Shown here in pieces: positions 8,529 through 17,395 of a stretch of DNA of 43,313 nucleotides. The notes under the pieces are model-generated. The model had not been told where the DNA came from. It saw only the letters and a program-made list of their open reading frames with translations, and made no database searches. Position numbers and translations under genes: made by a program. Origin of the DNA: Alphaproteobacteria bacterium (lineage in GTDB: Bacteria; Pseudomonadota; Alphaproteobacteria; Rickettsiales; JABCZZ01); contig JABDGA010000009.1 of assembly GCA_013286285.1 (NCBI GenBank), forward strand, positions 242 to 43,554, in the 5' to 3' direction. Within the stretch, counting starts at the first letter, position 1. Each line of letters starts with the position of its first letter.

Positions 8529-8696
8529 GCTAGTGTACCGTCCCATGCAGTGTTTTACCTAATGGCTTATGCCATAGTCTGTAGGCAGCATGGGACGAAA
8601 AGTACACTAGCCATTATAATGAGTGTAGTGTTTACCCGCGCAGGCAACGGACTTTCAATCTTGTGGGGTAAAGTGCTGTGCGGGACACTACACTAT
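8529..8696 (+). repeat. 168-bp double-hairpin repeat, copy 1
   Basis: Nearly identical (about 5 mismatches in 168) to the reverse complement of 36682-36849. Hairpin one: CTAGTGTAC (8530-8538) pairs with GTACACTAG (8602-8610), TCCCATGC (8541-8548) with GCATGGGA (8588-8595), and ATGGC with GCCAT at the tip. Hairpin two: TGTAGTGT (8624-8631) pairs with ACACTACA (8685-8692), and CCCGCGCAG (8635-8643) with CTGTGCGGG (8676-8684). No transposase. The element looks like a MITE or a large REP-type unit. It lies after hisS in the same orientation. Confidence 0.88.
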
Positions 8697-10234
8697 CTAT
8701 ACAAATTTTTTGCCTTGGCGATTTGTTCCGGGGACATAGCATGGGCGATCTTATCACGCTCTGTGATCACTTCCTTATTACCGCTATCCATTGCTTTGCT
8801 GAACCAATAGTAAGCGCTGATATAATCTTTTTTTCTTCCCATAAGTTCATAGGCATACATATATCCCAGACTGGCTTGCGCCGATACGTTACCTTTTTGG
8901 GCAGCATCGAAATACCATTCTAACGCCCTTAAATCATTCCGTGGTATCTCGGCTATCCCGCTATAGGCTGCAGCGGCGTTCTTAACATTTGGAAATGGAT
9001 TGCCGGCAAAGAATATTATCCCTCTAACATCATATTGACGGACATCGGGGGTCAATCGTAAACCGGTAGTATATTCCGCTAGCTCTCCTCCATTCTTGGC
9101 AGCCAGGCTATACCACTTTCTTGCTTCATCATTATTTTGCTGGACACCGCTTCCCAAGCAATACATCATTCCAAGATTGGTCAGTGCAGGTACGTTCCCT
9201 TGCGCCGCCGCTGTGCGATACCATTTAACAGATTCCGCATCATTCCTCGGAACCCCATCACCTTTATGATATAAATAACCCAGATTATATTGTGCAAACG
9301 CATGGCCTTGCATTGCCGCCTTCAGATACCATTTTACTGCCTCTGCGTGATCTTTATCCACTGCATCGCCGTCATAATAAAGTGTGGCGATATTATATTG
9401 TGCGTTAGCGTCTTCCTTCTCCGCCGCCTTGCGCCACCATTTTAGCGCTTCTTCCACACTCTTCGTATATCCGCCAAAGCCAAAGTAATATACCCTCCCC
9501 AGATTGACCTGAGCAATAGTAACGGCTTCCGCCGCCGCCTTTTTATACCATTCTATTTTTTGCCGTTCTATCGTTGCCGGATCGTTTCTCTCACCCATCC
9601 TATATGATTTGGGCGAAATAGTCTGTACAGGAGCTAATTCCAGACCTAAAAGGCGCAAATTTACTACCATAAATACAGCTATTACAATCGTGAGAGCGGC
9701 GGCAATGATATAAGTGAATAACGTTTTCCATCCAGAGAATCCTTGAACCTGCTGGATGGCCATAATCTCAACTACGAGATACCATATTCCTATTATTACC
9801 AGATACCCCCCCAAGAAGAGGCGGGGATACGCAGGCATCACTTCCAGATTGGTTCCATGAATGAAAGAAATGCAAAATATGGGCACAATCCATAAGACCG
9901 CCAGCATACTCACCCATGCTCTTGCTATGATCAGACGCTCTACGGTTGCCTTTCCTCCTACCCACGCCCCGCTCATGCGTAATAACAGTATATTTATGAA
10001 GAAGAATACTATACCGAACGCCATTCCCCTCATAAGATAAGCAAGGTTAATCGGCATCGAATGTGCAATGGTAAAAACTAACAACGTTGAAATGTTGGAG
10101 GTTAAGAGAATCAGCAACGGCACATAGCTTGGATAGCCATACTCGATAATATATTGCACCGTCGTTTTTGGTTTTATCCAGAGAGAAAAAAACGGTCTCA
10201 GCGCCTTGGATAAGGATTTTCTTGATTCCTGCAT
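8693..10234 (-). CDS. Membrane protein with Yip1-like domain and Sel1 repeats
   Basis: A protein of about 513 residues. The first 200 residues hold five membrane segments in a Yip1-like arrangement (WIKPKTTVQYII, then hydrophobic stretches such as VPLLILLTSNISTLLVF and GIVFFFINILLLR). After it come about six Sel1-type repeats of roughly 36 residues, e.g. AQYNIATLYYDGDAV..AEAVKWYLKAAMQGHAFAQ. Sel1 repeats are protein-interaction solenoids, so the protein probably scaffolds partners at the inner membrane, with the repeats on one face. I prefer the ATG at 10234; a GTG at 10246 is also in frame. It starts 16-28 bases after the upstream TonB-dependent receptor and is probably in its operon. Its stop codon (8693-8695) lies within the last bases of the 168-bp repeat, so the C-terminus may have been trimmed by that element. 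Confidence 0.82.
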   Translation of the reverse strand: MQESRKSLSKALRPFFSLWIKPKTTVQYIIEYGYPSYVPLLILLTSNISTLLVFTIAHSMPINLAYLMRGMAFGIVFFFINILLLRMSGAWVGGKATVERLIIARAWVSMLAVLWIVPIFCISFIHGTNLEVMPAYPRLFLGGYLVIIGIWYLVVEIMAIQQVQGFSGWKTLFTYIIAAALTIVIAVFMVVNLRLLGLELAPVQTISPKSYRMGERNDPATIERQKIEWYKKAAAEAVTIAQVNLGRVYYFGFGGYTKSVEEALKWWRKAAEKEDANAQYNIATLYYDGDAVDKDHAEAVKWYLKAAMQGHAFAQYNLGYLYHKGDGVPRNDAESVKWYRTAAAQGNVPALTNLGMMYCLGSGVQQNNDEARKWYSLAAKNGGELAEYTTGLRLTPDVRQYDVRGIIFFAGNPFPNVKNAAAAYSGIAEIPRNDLRALEWYFDAAQKGNVSAQASLGYMYAYELMGRKKDYISAYYWFSKAMDSGNKEVITERDKIAHAMSPEQIAKAKNLYR

Positions 10235-10262
10235 ATCAATGCCCACTTAAGATAGATAAGCT

Positions 10263-12290
10263 CTAGAATTTTCCTGCCAGACTCACAAATACCTGCCGTT
10301 CGACCGCCTGGTAGGGGTTTTCCTGGGTATCGGCGCGGGTAAGGTTCGTGCCGGTCAGGGCCAAAGTGAATTCCTGGTTGATGCTATACCCTATGCGCCC
10401 GCCGATGCTGGCATAGCCGGGAGTATACTTGGCAAAGCTGTCAAACGCGTCGAATGATCGCAACATGCCGCTTGCCGTCACATACTGGCCGTTCACATCC
10501 ATCTCCCACGGCCCGGTCGTATAGCCGAACAGGGCGCGCCAGTGGCTTTCGGGGGTGGATTTGTTAAAGTCAGTCAACAAGGCCACAGTGGAAGAATCGG
10601 CGACAGTGGAATAGCTGTAGCTGCCGTCCCAACGGAATCCGCCTGGGCTTTTGCCAGAAAGTTCGACTTCACCACCTACGCCATGACTGCTGCCGATATT
10701 CTGGAACTGCTCAAGAATATAAGTATTGCCGTTAATAAAAGCCACCTGATTGCCGGGCACCAGCTCGGACATGATGTCCTTATTGGTCACATAATAGGCG
10801 GCGAATTTCGCCGTGGATAAGATACTGGGGAGGCCACGTTCGTAGTCCAGCTCGTAGTTCTCGACCACCGTCGGCTTCATTGTGGGCGTGCCCTGGGTGA
10901 CAATGAATGTGTTCGGCCCGGCGGCAACGGCTCCGTCAATGCCTTCCTGCAGCATGTTGGGGAGCTGGATGCCCCGGCCATATGTGGCGCGCACTGTATC
11001 TACATCGGTGGCATGATACACTAGGCCGGAATTGGCGCTGTAGGCGTTCAGGCTATGGCTGTAATCGGTGGTGAAGGAATTAGGATCCAGAGGTGAGGTT
11101 GCATAGCCGATGGAATGATCCACACGCGCTGAATTCGTCCAGGAGAGCTTATCGGTAATCTGCCAAATCCAGGTCCCGCCGGCGGTGAATATATTATTGG
11201 CATATCCATGGCTTCCCTCACTTAAAGCATCGGAAGACGAACGCTCGGAAAGCTCTTTACGGCGGAACTCCGCCAGTAACCGGAAGCTGTTGCTGGATCC
11301 GATGCGGAACTCGTCCGTCAGCGTATTGACCAGGAGATCCGTGGTGTCGGATTGCGTATGGATAACCGGGTTGTCTACAATCCCCTTCAGATGGTTCAGG
11401 TACATATTATCGGTAATTTTTCCCCACAGGCCGTCCCAGGAGAGACTACCGCCGAACGAATATTGCGTCCAAACCGGATTTTCGAGAAAGAAATTAAAGC
11501 TGGCATCTACCCATTTCGCATTGGTATAACTGGCATCCAGGGTTACCTGTACGTTCTGTGAAAGATTGAACACGGAATAGCTTCTCGCATATTGGTGCTG
11601 GGGGTTGTTATTGACCGTGGACTCAGGCCCTGGGCCTTTGGGGGTGATGAACTCGTCGCCCGCCATTCCACCGGCACTGATTTTGGTGCCACCCCAGTCG
11701 CCAAAATGCTCTGTAAACGTGGCATCCAGATTAGTGGTGCGTTGCGTGCCAAAGGAAGCATAAGCGGAGCGCTCCTTGTCATAAAGTGGGCTATAGGTGA
11801 TGATATTGATGGAACCGGAAACGGCGTTGGAGCCGAACATGGCGGACGCTGCACCCTTCACCACTTCTATCTGACGGATATCGTCCAGATCGATCGGCAG
11901 ATCGTTATAATTGATGCGTGACAGATCGTCGAAGAATACCTGACGGCCATCGAGCAGCACCTGGAACCTCGGGTTGAAAGGCTGCTGGTATCCGCGCGCC
12001 CCCACGGACATATCCGCAGTCGTCGCCTGTAATACATCCATACCCGGCACATAAATACCGATAATCTGGGCGATATTGCGGGTGCCCGACTGGCGGATCT
12101 GATCCTGGGTAATAATGGTCATGTTGGCGGCGACGTCACTTGCACGCTGCGGAATACCGGTAACACTCGTGGTAATAGGCTCGCCAAACATCATCTCCAG
12201 CACACCGTAATTCATATCCGCATGCGCCGCTTCGGACACTGCCAAACCAGCCACTATCGCAGTGGTGATATATAAAGGAATGCGCTTCAT
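10263..12290 (-). CDS. TonB-dependent outer membrane receptor, copy 1
   Basis: A 675-residue outer membrane receptor with a signal peptide (MKRIPLYITTAIVAGLAVSEAAHA). The plug domain (about 35-160) includes TSVTGIPQRASDVAANMTII, RNIAQIIGIYVPGMDVL, VLLDGRQVFFDDL and IEVVKGAASAMFGSNAVSG, the canonical plug motifs. The rest is a 22-strand barrel ending in aromatic Phe (SLAGKF), as for BamA-dependent insertion. No clear TonB box is seen near residue 25-40, though GVLEMMFGEP sits where one would be. The start overlaps the preceding YfiR-like gene by four bases (ATGA), so the two are translationally coupled. It is a paralogue of the receptor at 13006-15036. Ligand unknown; vitamin B12/siderophore-type annotation would be speculative. 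Confidence 0.93.
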   Translation of the reverse strand: MKRIPLYITTAIVAGLAVSEAAHADMNYGVLEMMFGEPITTSVTGIPQRASDVAANMTIITQDQIRQSGTRNIAQIIGIYVPGMDVLQATTADMSVGARGYQQPFNPRFQVLLDGRQVFFDDLSRINYNDLPIDLDDIRQIEVVKGAASAMFGSNAVSGSINIITYSPLYDKERSAYASFGTQRTTNLDATFTEHFGDWGGTKISAGGMAGDEFITPKGPGPESTVNNNPQHQYARSYSVFNLSQNVQVTLDASYTNAKWVDASFNFFLENPVWTQYSFGGSLSWDGLWGKITDNMYLNHLKGIVDNPVIHTQSDTTDLLVNTLTDEFRIGSSNSFRLLAEFRRKELSERSSSDALSEGSHGYANNIFTAGGTWIWQITDKLSWTNSARVDHSIGYATSPLDPNSFTTDYSHSLNAYSANSGLVYHATDVDTVRATYGRGIQLPNMLQEGIDGAVAAGPNTFIVTQGTPTMKPTVVENYELDYERGLPSILSTAKFAAYYVTNKDIMSELVPGNQVAFINGNTYILEQFQNIGSSHGVGGEVELSGKSPGGFRWDGSYSYSTVADSSTVALLTDFNKSTPESHWRALFGYTTGPWEMDVNGQYVTASGMLRSFDAFDSFAKYTPGYASIGGRIGYSINQEFTLALTGTNLTRADTQENPYQAVERQVFVSLAGKF

Positions 12291-12868
12291 ATCGGTTTCA
12301 CCAGCATGATAAAGGCAGAGCTGAAGGTTAAGTGCGATGCTTCCGCTGCCACAGGGCTGTAATAGATTTCAATGCGTGGCTTGGAGATGATGCCGACGAC
12401 GCATTTATTCGCCCGCACGCAGCTGATATTGCTGGAGATGGTTAATATGCCTTCCCGGCCTGCCGTGTCGCAGACCGAACTGACGCCGTCGACAGTCAGG
12501 TTATCTGCCAGGAACGCCACCTTGGCGCCCGACAGTTTGTCCGCATGATCGAGACTGACGAGGTAGGGACTGAACTTCAATTCTTCAGGAACGCCTTTTC
12601 CCTGTTCGATACTTTTCTTTATATTTTCCGCGTCAGCAATAGAAGAAGGCACTGCCGAATTATATACCACCGCCACCGGAACCGGGCCGCCGGTATATTT
12701 TTCCTTCATGAGGAGCAGGATCCGAAGACCGATGGAAATATCCAGAGAGTCGGTCGCGCAGGCAACCGAAGGGATAAGGAACAACGCCGCACAACCGGCG
12801 ATGGCAGCTTGTCTTAAATGCGTTCTGAAATGGGCAACGATAGGTGGCACGCGGCTTCTCCAATCCAT
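12287..12868 (-). CDS. YfiR-like (DUF4154-type) periplasmic protein, copy 1
   Basis: A 193-residue exported protein. A signal peptide (AAIAGCAALFLIPSVACA) precedes a mature domain with DISIGLRILLLMKEKYTGGPVPVAVVYN, and ends EGILTISSNISCVRANKCVVGI...IEIYYSPVAAEASHLTFSSAFIMLVKPI. The order 'ILTIS - gly/Cys-rich - I-strand - Ala-x-x-x-Leu-x-SS' matches YfiR/DUF4154 proteins, which in Pseudomonas inhibit a diguanylate cyclase and are often paired with TonB receptors. That assignment is by pattern only. The start is uncertain: a GTG seven codons in has GGAG spaced well ahead of it. Overlaps the receptor start by four bases. Confidence 0.72.
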   Translation of the reverse strand: MDWRSRVPPIVAHFRTHLRQAAIAGCAALFLIPSVACATDSLDISIGLRILLLMKEKYTGGPVPVAVVYNSAVPSSIADAENIKKSIEQGKGVPEELKFSPYLVSLDHADKLSGAKVAFLADNLTVDGVSSVCDTAGREGILTISSNISCVRANKCVVGIISKPRIEIYYSPVAAEASHLTFSSAFIMLVKPI

Positions 12869-12894
12869 GAAGAGGAGGGTGAATCAATACACAT

Positions 12895-12930
12895 GACCTT
12901 ATCCGCAAAAGATTAATTCCACGTTAAAAC
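12895..12930 (-). promoter_or_regulatory. Conserved 36-bp upstream box, copy 1
   Basis: This stretch differs at only 3 of 36 positions from 15637-15672, which sits at the same place ahead of the paralogous operon. Its core ATTAATTCCACGTTAAAAC (19 bases on the plus strand) is identical. It begins 27 bases upstream of the annotated start. A -35-like TTAACG and a poor -10-like GATAAG can be picked, so it may be a promoter, a regulator site, or both. A further shared TAACACAACA occurs at 12967-12976. Confidence 0.6.
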
Positions 12931-13005
12931 CTCGTTGCATAAAAGACACATCACTGTGCCAATAAGTAACACAACAATTGTTTTGGGAGAGAATAAAACA
13001 GGCTA

Positions 13006-15036
13006 TTAAAACTTACCCGTCAGCCCCAGGAATACCTGGCGCTGCACCGCAGGATACGGGTTTTCCAAGGTATCCGCACGTGTCAGGTTAGTGCCGGACA
13101 GGGCAAGGGTATAGTGATCGTTAATAGTATAACCTATACGGGCACCAATGCTGGCATATCCTGCAACGGGAACGTTTGTGAAAGCAGCATTGTCAATCAG
13201 GCGCAGCATATCGGTCGACGTCACATACTGGCCGTTCGTATCCAGCTCCCAGGAACCCGAGCTATACCCTAACAGCAGGCGAAAATGGCTTTCCGGCGCG
13301 GACGCATTATAGCCAATGGTCGTCGCCACTGTTTCCGCATCTGCCACTGTCGAAAGGCTGTAACTGGCATCCCAGCGGAATCCGTTCAGGCTTTTCCCCT
13401 TTAACTCCACTTCCCCGCCTGCGCCGTGGCTGCTTCCTACATTTACAGACTCTAGGGTAAGCCAAGGCGTAAAGTTGATAAAACGGGTTGAAACGATTTG
13501 GGAGGGCGGAGATATCAGGTCTTTATTCGTCTGGTAATACACAGAAAATTTGGCCGTTGAATCAATGGCAGGCAATGCGCGATCATAGCCCAGTTCATAG
13601 TTCTCAACGATGGTGGGTTTCAGGTTCGGATTACCTATCGCACTATATATAATTCCTCCCTGTATGGGAGCGGCATCCGTGCCATTTTGAAGCATGCTGG
13701 GCAATTGCACTCCCCGACCGTACGTGGCGCGCACCGTGTCGGCATCGGTCGCATGATATACCAGGCCGGAATTGGCGCTGAACGCATTCAGGCTGTGATT
13801 ATAATCCTGCACGAGGTAATTGGGATCCAATGTTCCGCCTTCATAAATGGCCGAGTGATCCACACGCGCTGAATTCGTCCACGAGAGTTTATCGGTAATC
13901 TGCCAGAGCCATGTGCCGTTCACCGTATAGACGTTATCATATAGCTTGTTCTCATTATCTATGGCGCCATCCACATTGTTATCGGCTAATTGCTGGATGG
14001 ACTTGCGGCGATATTCCAAGCCTAAGCGAAAAATATTAGCGGAACCGACCCGGAACTGATCTTCCAGATTGCTAACCAAAAGCTCTGTTACCGTGTGTTC
14101 ATTCGGTGTAAGGAAATAGGTGGACAATTCCGAATTATGGTTAAAATAATTATTATTGGTGAGCAGCCCGTAAGGTGTCTGCCATGAAATGCCGCCACGC
14201 AGCGAATAATTCGTATCAACATTATTTCCGATGTTAAATCCCCGCTCAGCGCCATTATCCTTCCCGTTGGAATAGGTAATTTCCATATTCGCCAGCAGAT
14301 CGGGGGTAACTTTGAACAGAGAGCTTCCTGTCACATACTGATGCTGCGGATTCGCTGTGAATCCCGTTTCCGTGGCGGGCCTCAGCGTGCCGAAATCCTC
14401 TCCGCCCATTCCGCCCGCGCTGATTTTTATGCCGCCCCAATCGCTCAAATGCTGGGTATAGGTGGCATCGCCCGTTACCATATTCTGCGTTCCGTAGGAA
14501 AGGCTGGCAACCCTGCTCTGATCATAGAGCAGGTTATAGGTGATGATATTCACCACGCCACCGGCCGCGTTAGACCCGAACAATGCGGACGCCGCCCCTT
14601 TTACCACCTCGATCTGGCGTATGTCATCGATATTGACCGGAAGATTACTCCACTGTGTATGCGAGTAATCGTCGTTAAACACCTGCCGTCCGTCAATCAA
14701 TACCTGAAGCCGGGGCTGGTAAGGCTGCTGATAGCCACGCACACCGACATCAAATGCGGTAATGCTGCTTTGCAAAACATCCATCCCCGGGACATAGATG
14801 CCGATTATCTGGGGAATGCTGCGGCTGCCCGCCTGGCGGATCTGATCGGCGGTGATGATGGTGATGTTGGCAGCAACATCGCTCGCGCGCTGCGGCGTGC
14901 CGGTGACGTTAGTGGTGATGGGCTCGCCGAACATTTCTTCCAGCACACCGTAATTGATGCTTTGGTCTGCATGCGCAGCCGTCGCAGCCGCAAGGACGGC
15001 AACCGAAGCAGTGATATATAAAGGAATGCGCTTCAT
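13006..15036 (-). CDS. TonB-dependent outer membrane receptor, copy 2
   Basis: A 676-residue receptor. Start is MKRIPLYITASVAVLAAATAAHA at 15036, which overlaps the upstream YfiR-like gene by ATGA exactly as in copy 1; the frame runs further upstream but the extra 44 residues are inside that other gene. Plug motifs: TNVTGTPQRASDVAANITII, RSIPQIIGIYVPGMDVL, VLIDGRQVFNDDY, IEVVKGAASALFGSNAAGG. The barrel ends GLTGKF. It is clearly homologous to copy 1 across its length, with the most divergence in the predicted extracellular loops, which suggests the two copies bind different ligands. Confidence 0.93.
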   Translation of the reverse strand: MKRIPLYITASVAVLAAATAAHADQSINYGVLEEMFGEPITTNVTGTPQRASDVAANITIITADQIRQAGSRSIPQIIGIYVPGMDVLQSSITAFDVGVRGYQQPYQPRLQVLIDGRQVFNDDYSHTQWSNLPVNIDDIRQIEVVKGAASALFGSNAAGGVVNIITYNLLYDQSRVASLSYGTQNMVTGDATYTQHLSDWGGIKISAGGMGGEDFGTLRPATETGFTANPQHQYVTGSSLFKVTPDLLANMEITYSNGKDNGAERGFNIGNNVDTNYSLRGGISWQTPYGLLTNNNYFNHNSELSTYFLTPNEHTVTELLVSNLEDQFRVGSANIFRLGLEYRRKSIQQLADNNVDGAIDNENKLYDNVYTVNGTWLWQITDKLSWTNSARVDHSAIYEGGTLDPNYLVQDYNHSLNAFSANSGLVYHATDADTVRATYGRGVQLPSMLQNGTDAAPIQGGIIYSAIGNPNLKPTIVENYELGYDRALPAIDSTAKFSVYYQTNKDLISPPSQIVSTRFINFTPWLTLESVNVGSSHGAGGEVELKGKSLNGFRWDASYSLSTVADAETVATTIGYNASAPESHFRLLLGYSSGSWELDTNGQYVTSTDMLRLIDNAAFTNVPVAGYASIGARIGYTINDHYTLALSGTNLTRADTLENPYPAVQRQVFLGLTGKF

Positions 15037-15614
15037 ATCGGTTTCACCAGCATGATAAAGGCAGAGCTGAAGGTTAAGTGTGACGCTTCTGCGGCCAAGG
15101 GGCTGTAATAGATTTCTATGCGTGGCTTGGAGATGATGCCAACGACGCATTGATTCGCACGGACGCAATTGATGTTGCTGGATATGGTAAGGATGCCTTG
15201 TTTACCCGCAGCATCGCAAACCGAACTGATACCGTCCGAAGAAAGATTATCGGCCATGAACGCCACTTTTGCGCCTGCGAGCTTCTCGGCATGATTGAGG
15301 CTCACAAGGTAGGCGCTGAACTTCAATTCCTCAGGTATACCCGTGCCTTGATCAATATTTTTTTTGATGCTCTCTGCATCGGAGACGGAAGAAGGCACCG
15401 CCGGATTATATATGACGGCCACCGGAATCGGCCCGGAATATCTTTCCTTCATAAGCAGAAGAATCTTAAGCCCGATGGAAATATCAAGTGCATCCGTCGC
15501 AAATGAAACTGAGGGAGCAAACAGCAAAGCTGCGCAGCATGCCAGGGTTGCCTTTCTCAGATATGCCTTGAAATGCGTGGTCATGAATGACAATCCAGTT
15601 CTCCCATAATGCAC
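15033..15614 (-). CDS. YfiR-like (DUF4154-type) periplasmic protein, copy 2
   Basis: A 193-residue paralogue of the protein at 12287-12868. Shared features: TD(A/S)LDISIG(L)KILLLMKE(R)YSG, P(V)PVAVIYNPAVPSSVSDAE, EELKFSAYLVSLNHAEKL, a Cys-containing GKQGILTISSNINCVRANQCVVGIISKPRIEIYYSPLAAEASHL and the C-terminal FIMLVKPI. Signal peptide: LACCAALLFAPSVSFA. Start is uncertain: an internal ATG (MTTHFKAYLRK) at residue 11 is also possible. It opens the cluster and is followed by receptor copy 2 with a 4-base overlap. The pair of pairs shows a tandem segmental duplication. Confidence 0.72.
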   Translation of the reverse strand: MHYGRTGLSFMTTHFKAYLRKATLACCAALLFAPSVSFATDALDISIGLKILLLMKERYSGPIPVAVIYNPAVPSSVSDAESIKKNIDQGTGIPEELKFSAYLVSLNHAEKLAGAKVAFMADNLSSDGISSVCDAAGKQGILTISSNINCVRANQCVVGIISKPRIEIYYSPLAAEASHLTFSSAFIMLVKPI

Positions 15615-15636
15615 ATGGGGGTTAACTCATATCCAC

Positions 15637-15672
15637 GACCCTATCCTCAAAACATTAATTCCACGTTAAAAC
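15637..15672 (-). promoter_or_regulatory. Conserved 36-bp upstream box, copy 2
   Basis: Counterpart of 12895-12930, 33 of 36 positions the same, starting 23 bases before the upstream-most start codon of YfiR-like copy 2. The motif TAACACAACA reappears at 15686-15695, though closer to the box than in copy 1. Confidence 0.6.
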
Positions 15673-15721
15673 TCTGTGTCCGAAATAACACAACAGAATA
15701 TATTATCAGGAAGGACAATCA

Positions 15722-17395
15722 TCAAATTTGTTTTGCCTTCTCTTCCTCTATCAATATCTTCTTGAGAATTTTCCCGATGGCGGACTTGGGCAGGGAATCA
15801 CGGAACTCCACCAGATGTGGCATCGCATAAGCAGCGATTTTATCACGCAGATGATTTTTTACATCCGCCTCTGCCATACCTGCCCCTTTCCTGCGCACGA
15901 TAAATGCCTTCACCTCCTGGCCGCGCTGCGGGTGATAGACGCCGATGACTGCAGCTTCCAGCACATCCGGATGCTGGTACAATATTTCCTCCAGGTTGCG
16001 CGGGTAGATTTTATAGCCGCCGGAAATAATCATTTCCTTGAGCCGATCCACAACGAAGAAGTAGCCGTCTTCGTCCATATATCCTAGATCGCCGGTATGC
16101 AGGAGCCTGTCTTTTAATACTTTGACGTTCTCCTCGACCTGGTTGAGGTAGCCCCGCATCACCTGCGGTCCACGAATGCAGATTTCCCCAACTTCTTTAA
16201 TGCCCATGACCTTATCCGGATTCTCGGCATTCCGAATCTGCATGAGGGTGGCAGGAAGCGGCACCCCGATCGAACCGGCCTTATTGACACCAAAAAGCGG
16301 ATTCCCGGCGGTAACCGGGGAGGTTTCGCTCAATCCATATCCTTCCACCAGCGTGCAGCCGGTCCGCTTCTCAAACACTTCTTTCACTTCCTGCGGCAGC
16401 GGCCCGCCGCCGGAGAAACACATTTTCAGCGAGGTAAGATCGTATTTGCCAATGTCCTTATAGTTATTGAGTGCCGCGAACATCGTCGGCACCCCCGGCA
16501 TCAGCGTCGGGCGCTTGAACTGGATGTCGTACAGCACGGATTTGATGTCGAAGCGGGGATGCAGCAGCATCGCAGAGCCGGTATGGATGGCCAGGTTCAT
16601 GACGATCGTCATGGAGAACACATGGAACAGCGGCAGCGCCCCGACGATGATCTCCTCGCCAAACTTAAGGCCGGCAAACCACATGCCGCACTGCAGCGTA
16701 TTGGCATAGAGATTCCCATGGGTCAGCACGGCGGCCTTGGGAACACCGGTCGTCCCCCCGGTATATTGCAGCACTGCCACATGGCTGTCAGGATGGATAG
16801 CCACCGGACGTAATGGACTTTTTGTCTCCAGTAGCGCCTTGAAAAAAACGTGATGCCCGTCATCCGGCGCATGTATAATCTCTTTTTTCCGCGTGAGCTG
16901 GAAGGCCAGGCGCTTGGGCAGTGGCAGCGCCTCATAAAAATCGCTGACGATGATTTTCTTGAGTTTTGTTCCCCCCAGGCATTCCGCTACTTTCGGGTAG
17001 AGGGCGGCAAGTGCAAGCGTAACCATAATTTCGGTGGAGGAATCCTCAATCTGATGGCGGAGATCCTGCAGTGAATAAAGCGGGTTATAATTCACTACCG
17101 TCCCTCCCGCCTTGAGGATCGCATAATAGCTCATCACGAATTGCGGACAGTTGGGCATGAACAATCCCACATTAACGCCAGTGGTCACTCCCATCTCCTG
17201 CAGGCCCGCCGCCAGCCTTTCGACGTTATCTGCAAGCTCCGCATAACTTATCGCCCGCCCCATGAAATCAATGGCGGTTCTCGCCCCGTATTTTTTCTTT
17301 GCATTATCCAGCAGATCGGGCAGCGGACGTTCCTCTATAGCGACATCCCAGCGTAGGTTGGAAGGATAGGATTTAAGCCAAGGATAGGAGTGCAT
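15722..17395 (-). CDS. fadD: Long-chain acyl-CoA synthetase
   Basis: A 557-residue ANL-superfamily enzyme that activates fatty acids with ATP and CoA. Motifs in order: AMP-binding P-loop YTGGTTGVPKAAVLTH, aromatic substrate site GGGPLPQEV, GYGLSETSPVT, the hinge/A8 region LLHTGDLGYMDEDGYFFVVDRLKEMI, ISGGYKIYPRNLEE and the catalytic lysine in LPKSAIGKILKKIL. The frame extends to a TTG at 17431, but the ATG at 17395 (MHSYPWLKSYP) begins the usual FadD N-terminus and is a better start. No clear ribosome site is visible. It is followed by the receptor cluster on the same strand but separated by about 107 bases from YfiR-like copy 2. Confidence 0.92.
   Translation of the reverse strand: MHSYPWLKSYPSNLRWDVAIEERPLPDLLDNAKKKYGARTAIDFMGRAISYAELADNVERLAAGLQEMGVTTGVNVGLFMPNCPQFVMSYYAILKAGGTVVNYNPLYSLQDLRHQIEDSSTEIMVTLALAALYPKVAECLGGTKLKKIIVSDFYEALPLPKRLAFQLTRKKEIIHAPDDGHHVFFKALLETKSPLRPVAIHPDSHVAVLQYTGGTTGVPKAAVLTHGNLYANTLQCGMWFAGLKFGEEIIVGALPLFHVFSMTIVMNLAIHTGSAMLLHPRFDIKSVLYDIQFKRPTLMPGVPTMFAALNNYKDIGKYDLTSLKMCFSGGGPLPQEVKEVFEKRTGCTLVEGYGLSETSPVTAGNPLFGVNKAGSIGVPLPATLMQIRNAENPDKVMGIKEVGEICIRGPQVMRGYLNQVEENVKVLKDRLLHTGDLGYMDEDGYFFVVDRLKEMIISGGYKIYPRNLEEILYQHPDVLEAAVIGVYHPQRGQEVKAFIVRRKGAGMAEADVKNHLRDKIAAYAMPHLVEFRDSLPKSAIGKILKKILIEEEKAKQI

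Noticed and set aside
8490-8810. 106-codon frame through repeat copy 1
   Set aside because: It is carried by the double-hairpin repeat and has no known domain; kept only as a low-interest observation.
14341-15021. 226-codon plus-strand frame antisense to receptor copy 2
   Set aside because: The minus strand carries intact TonB-receptor plug motifs; this frame has none.
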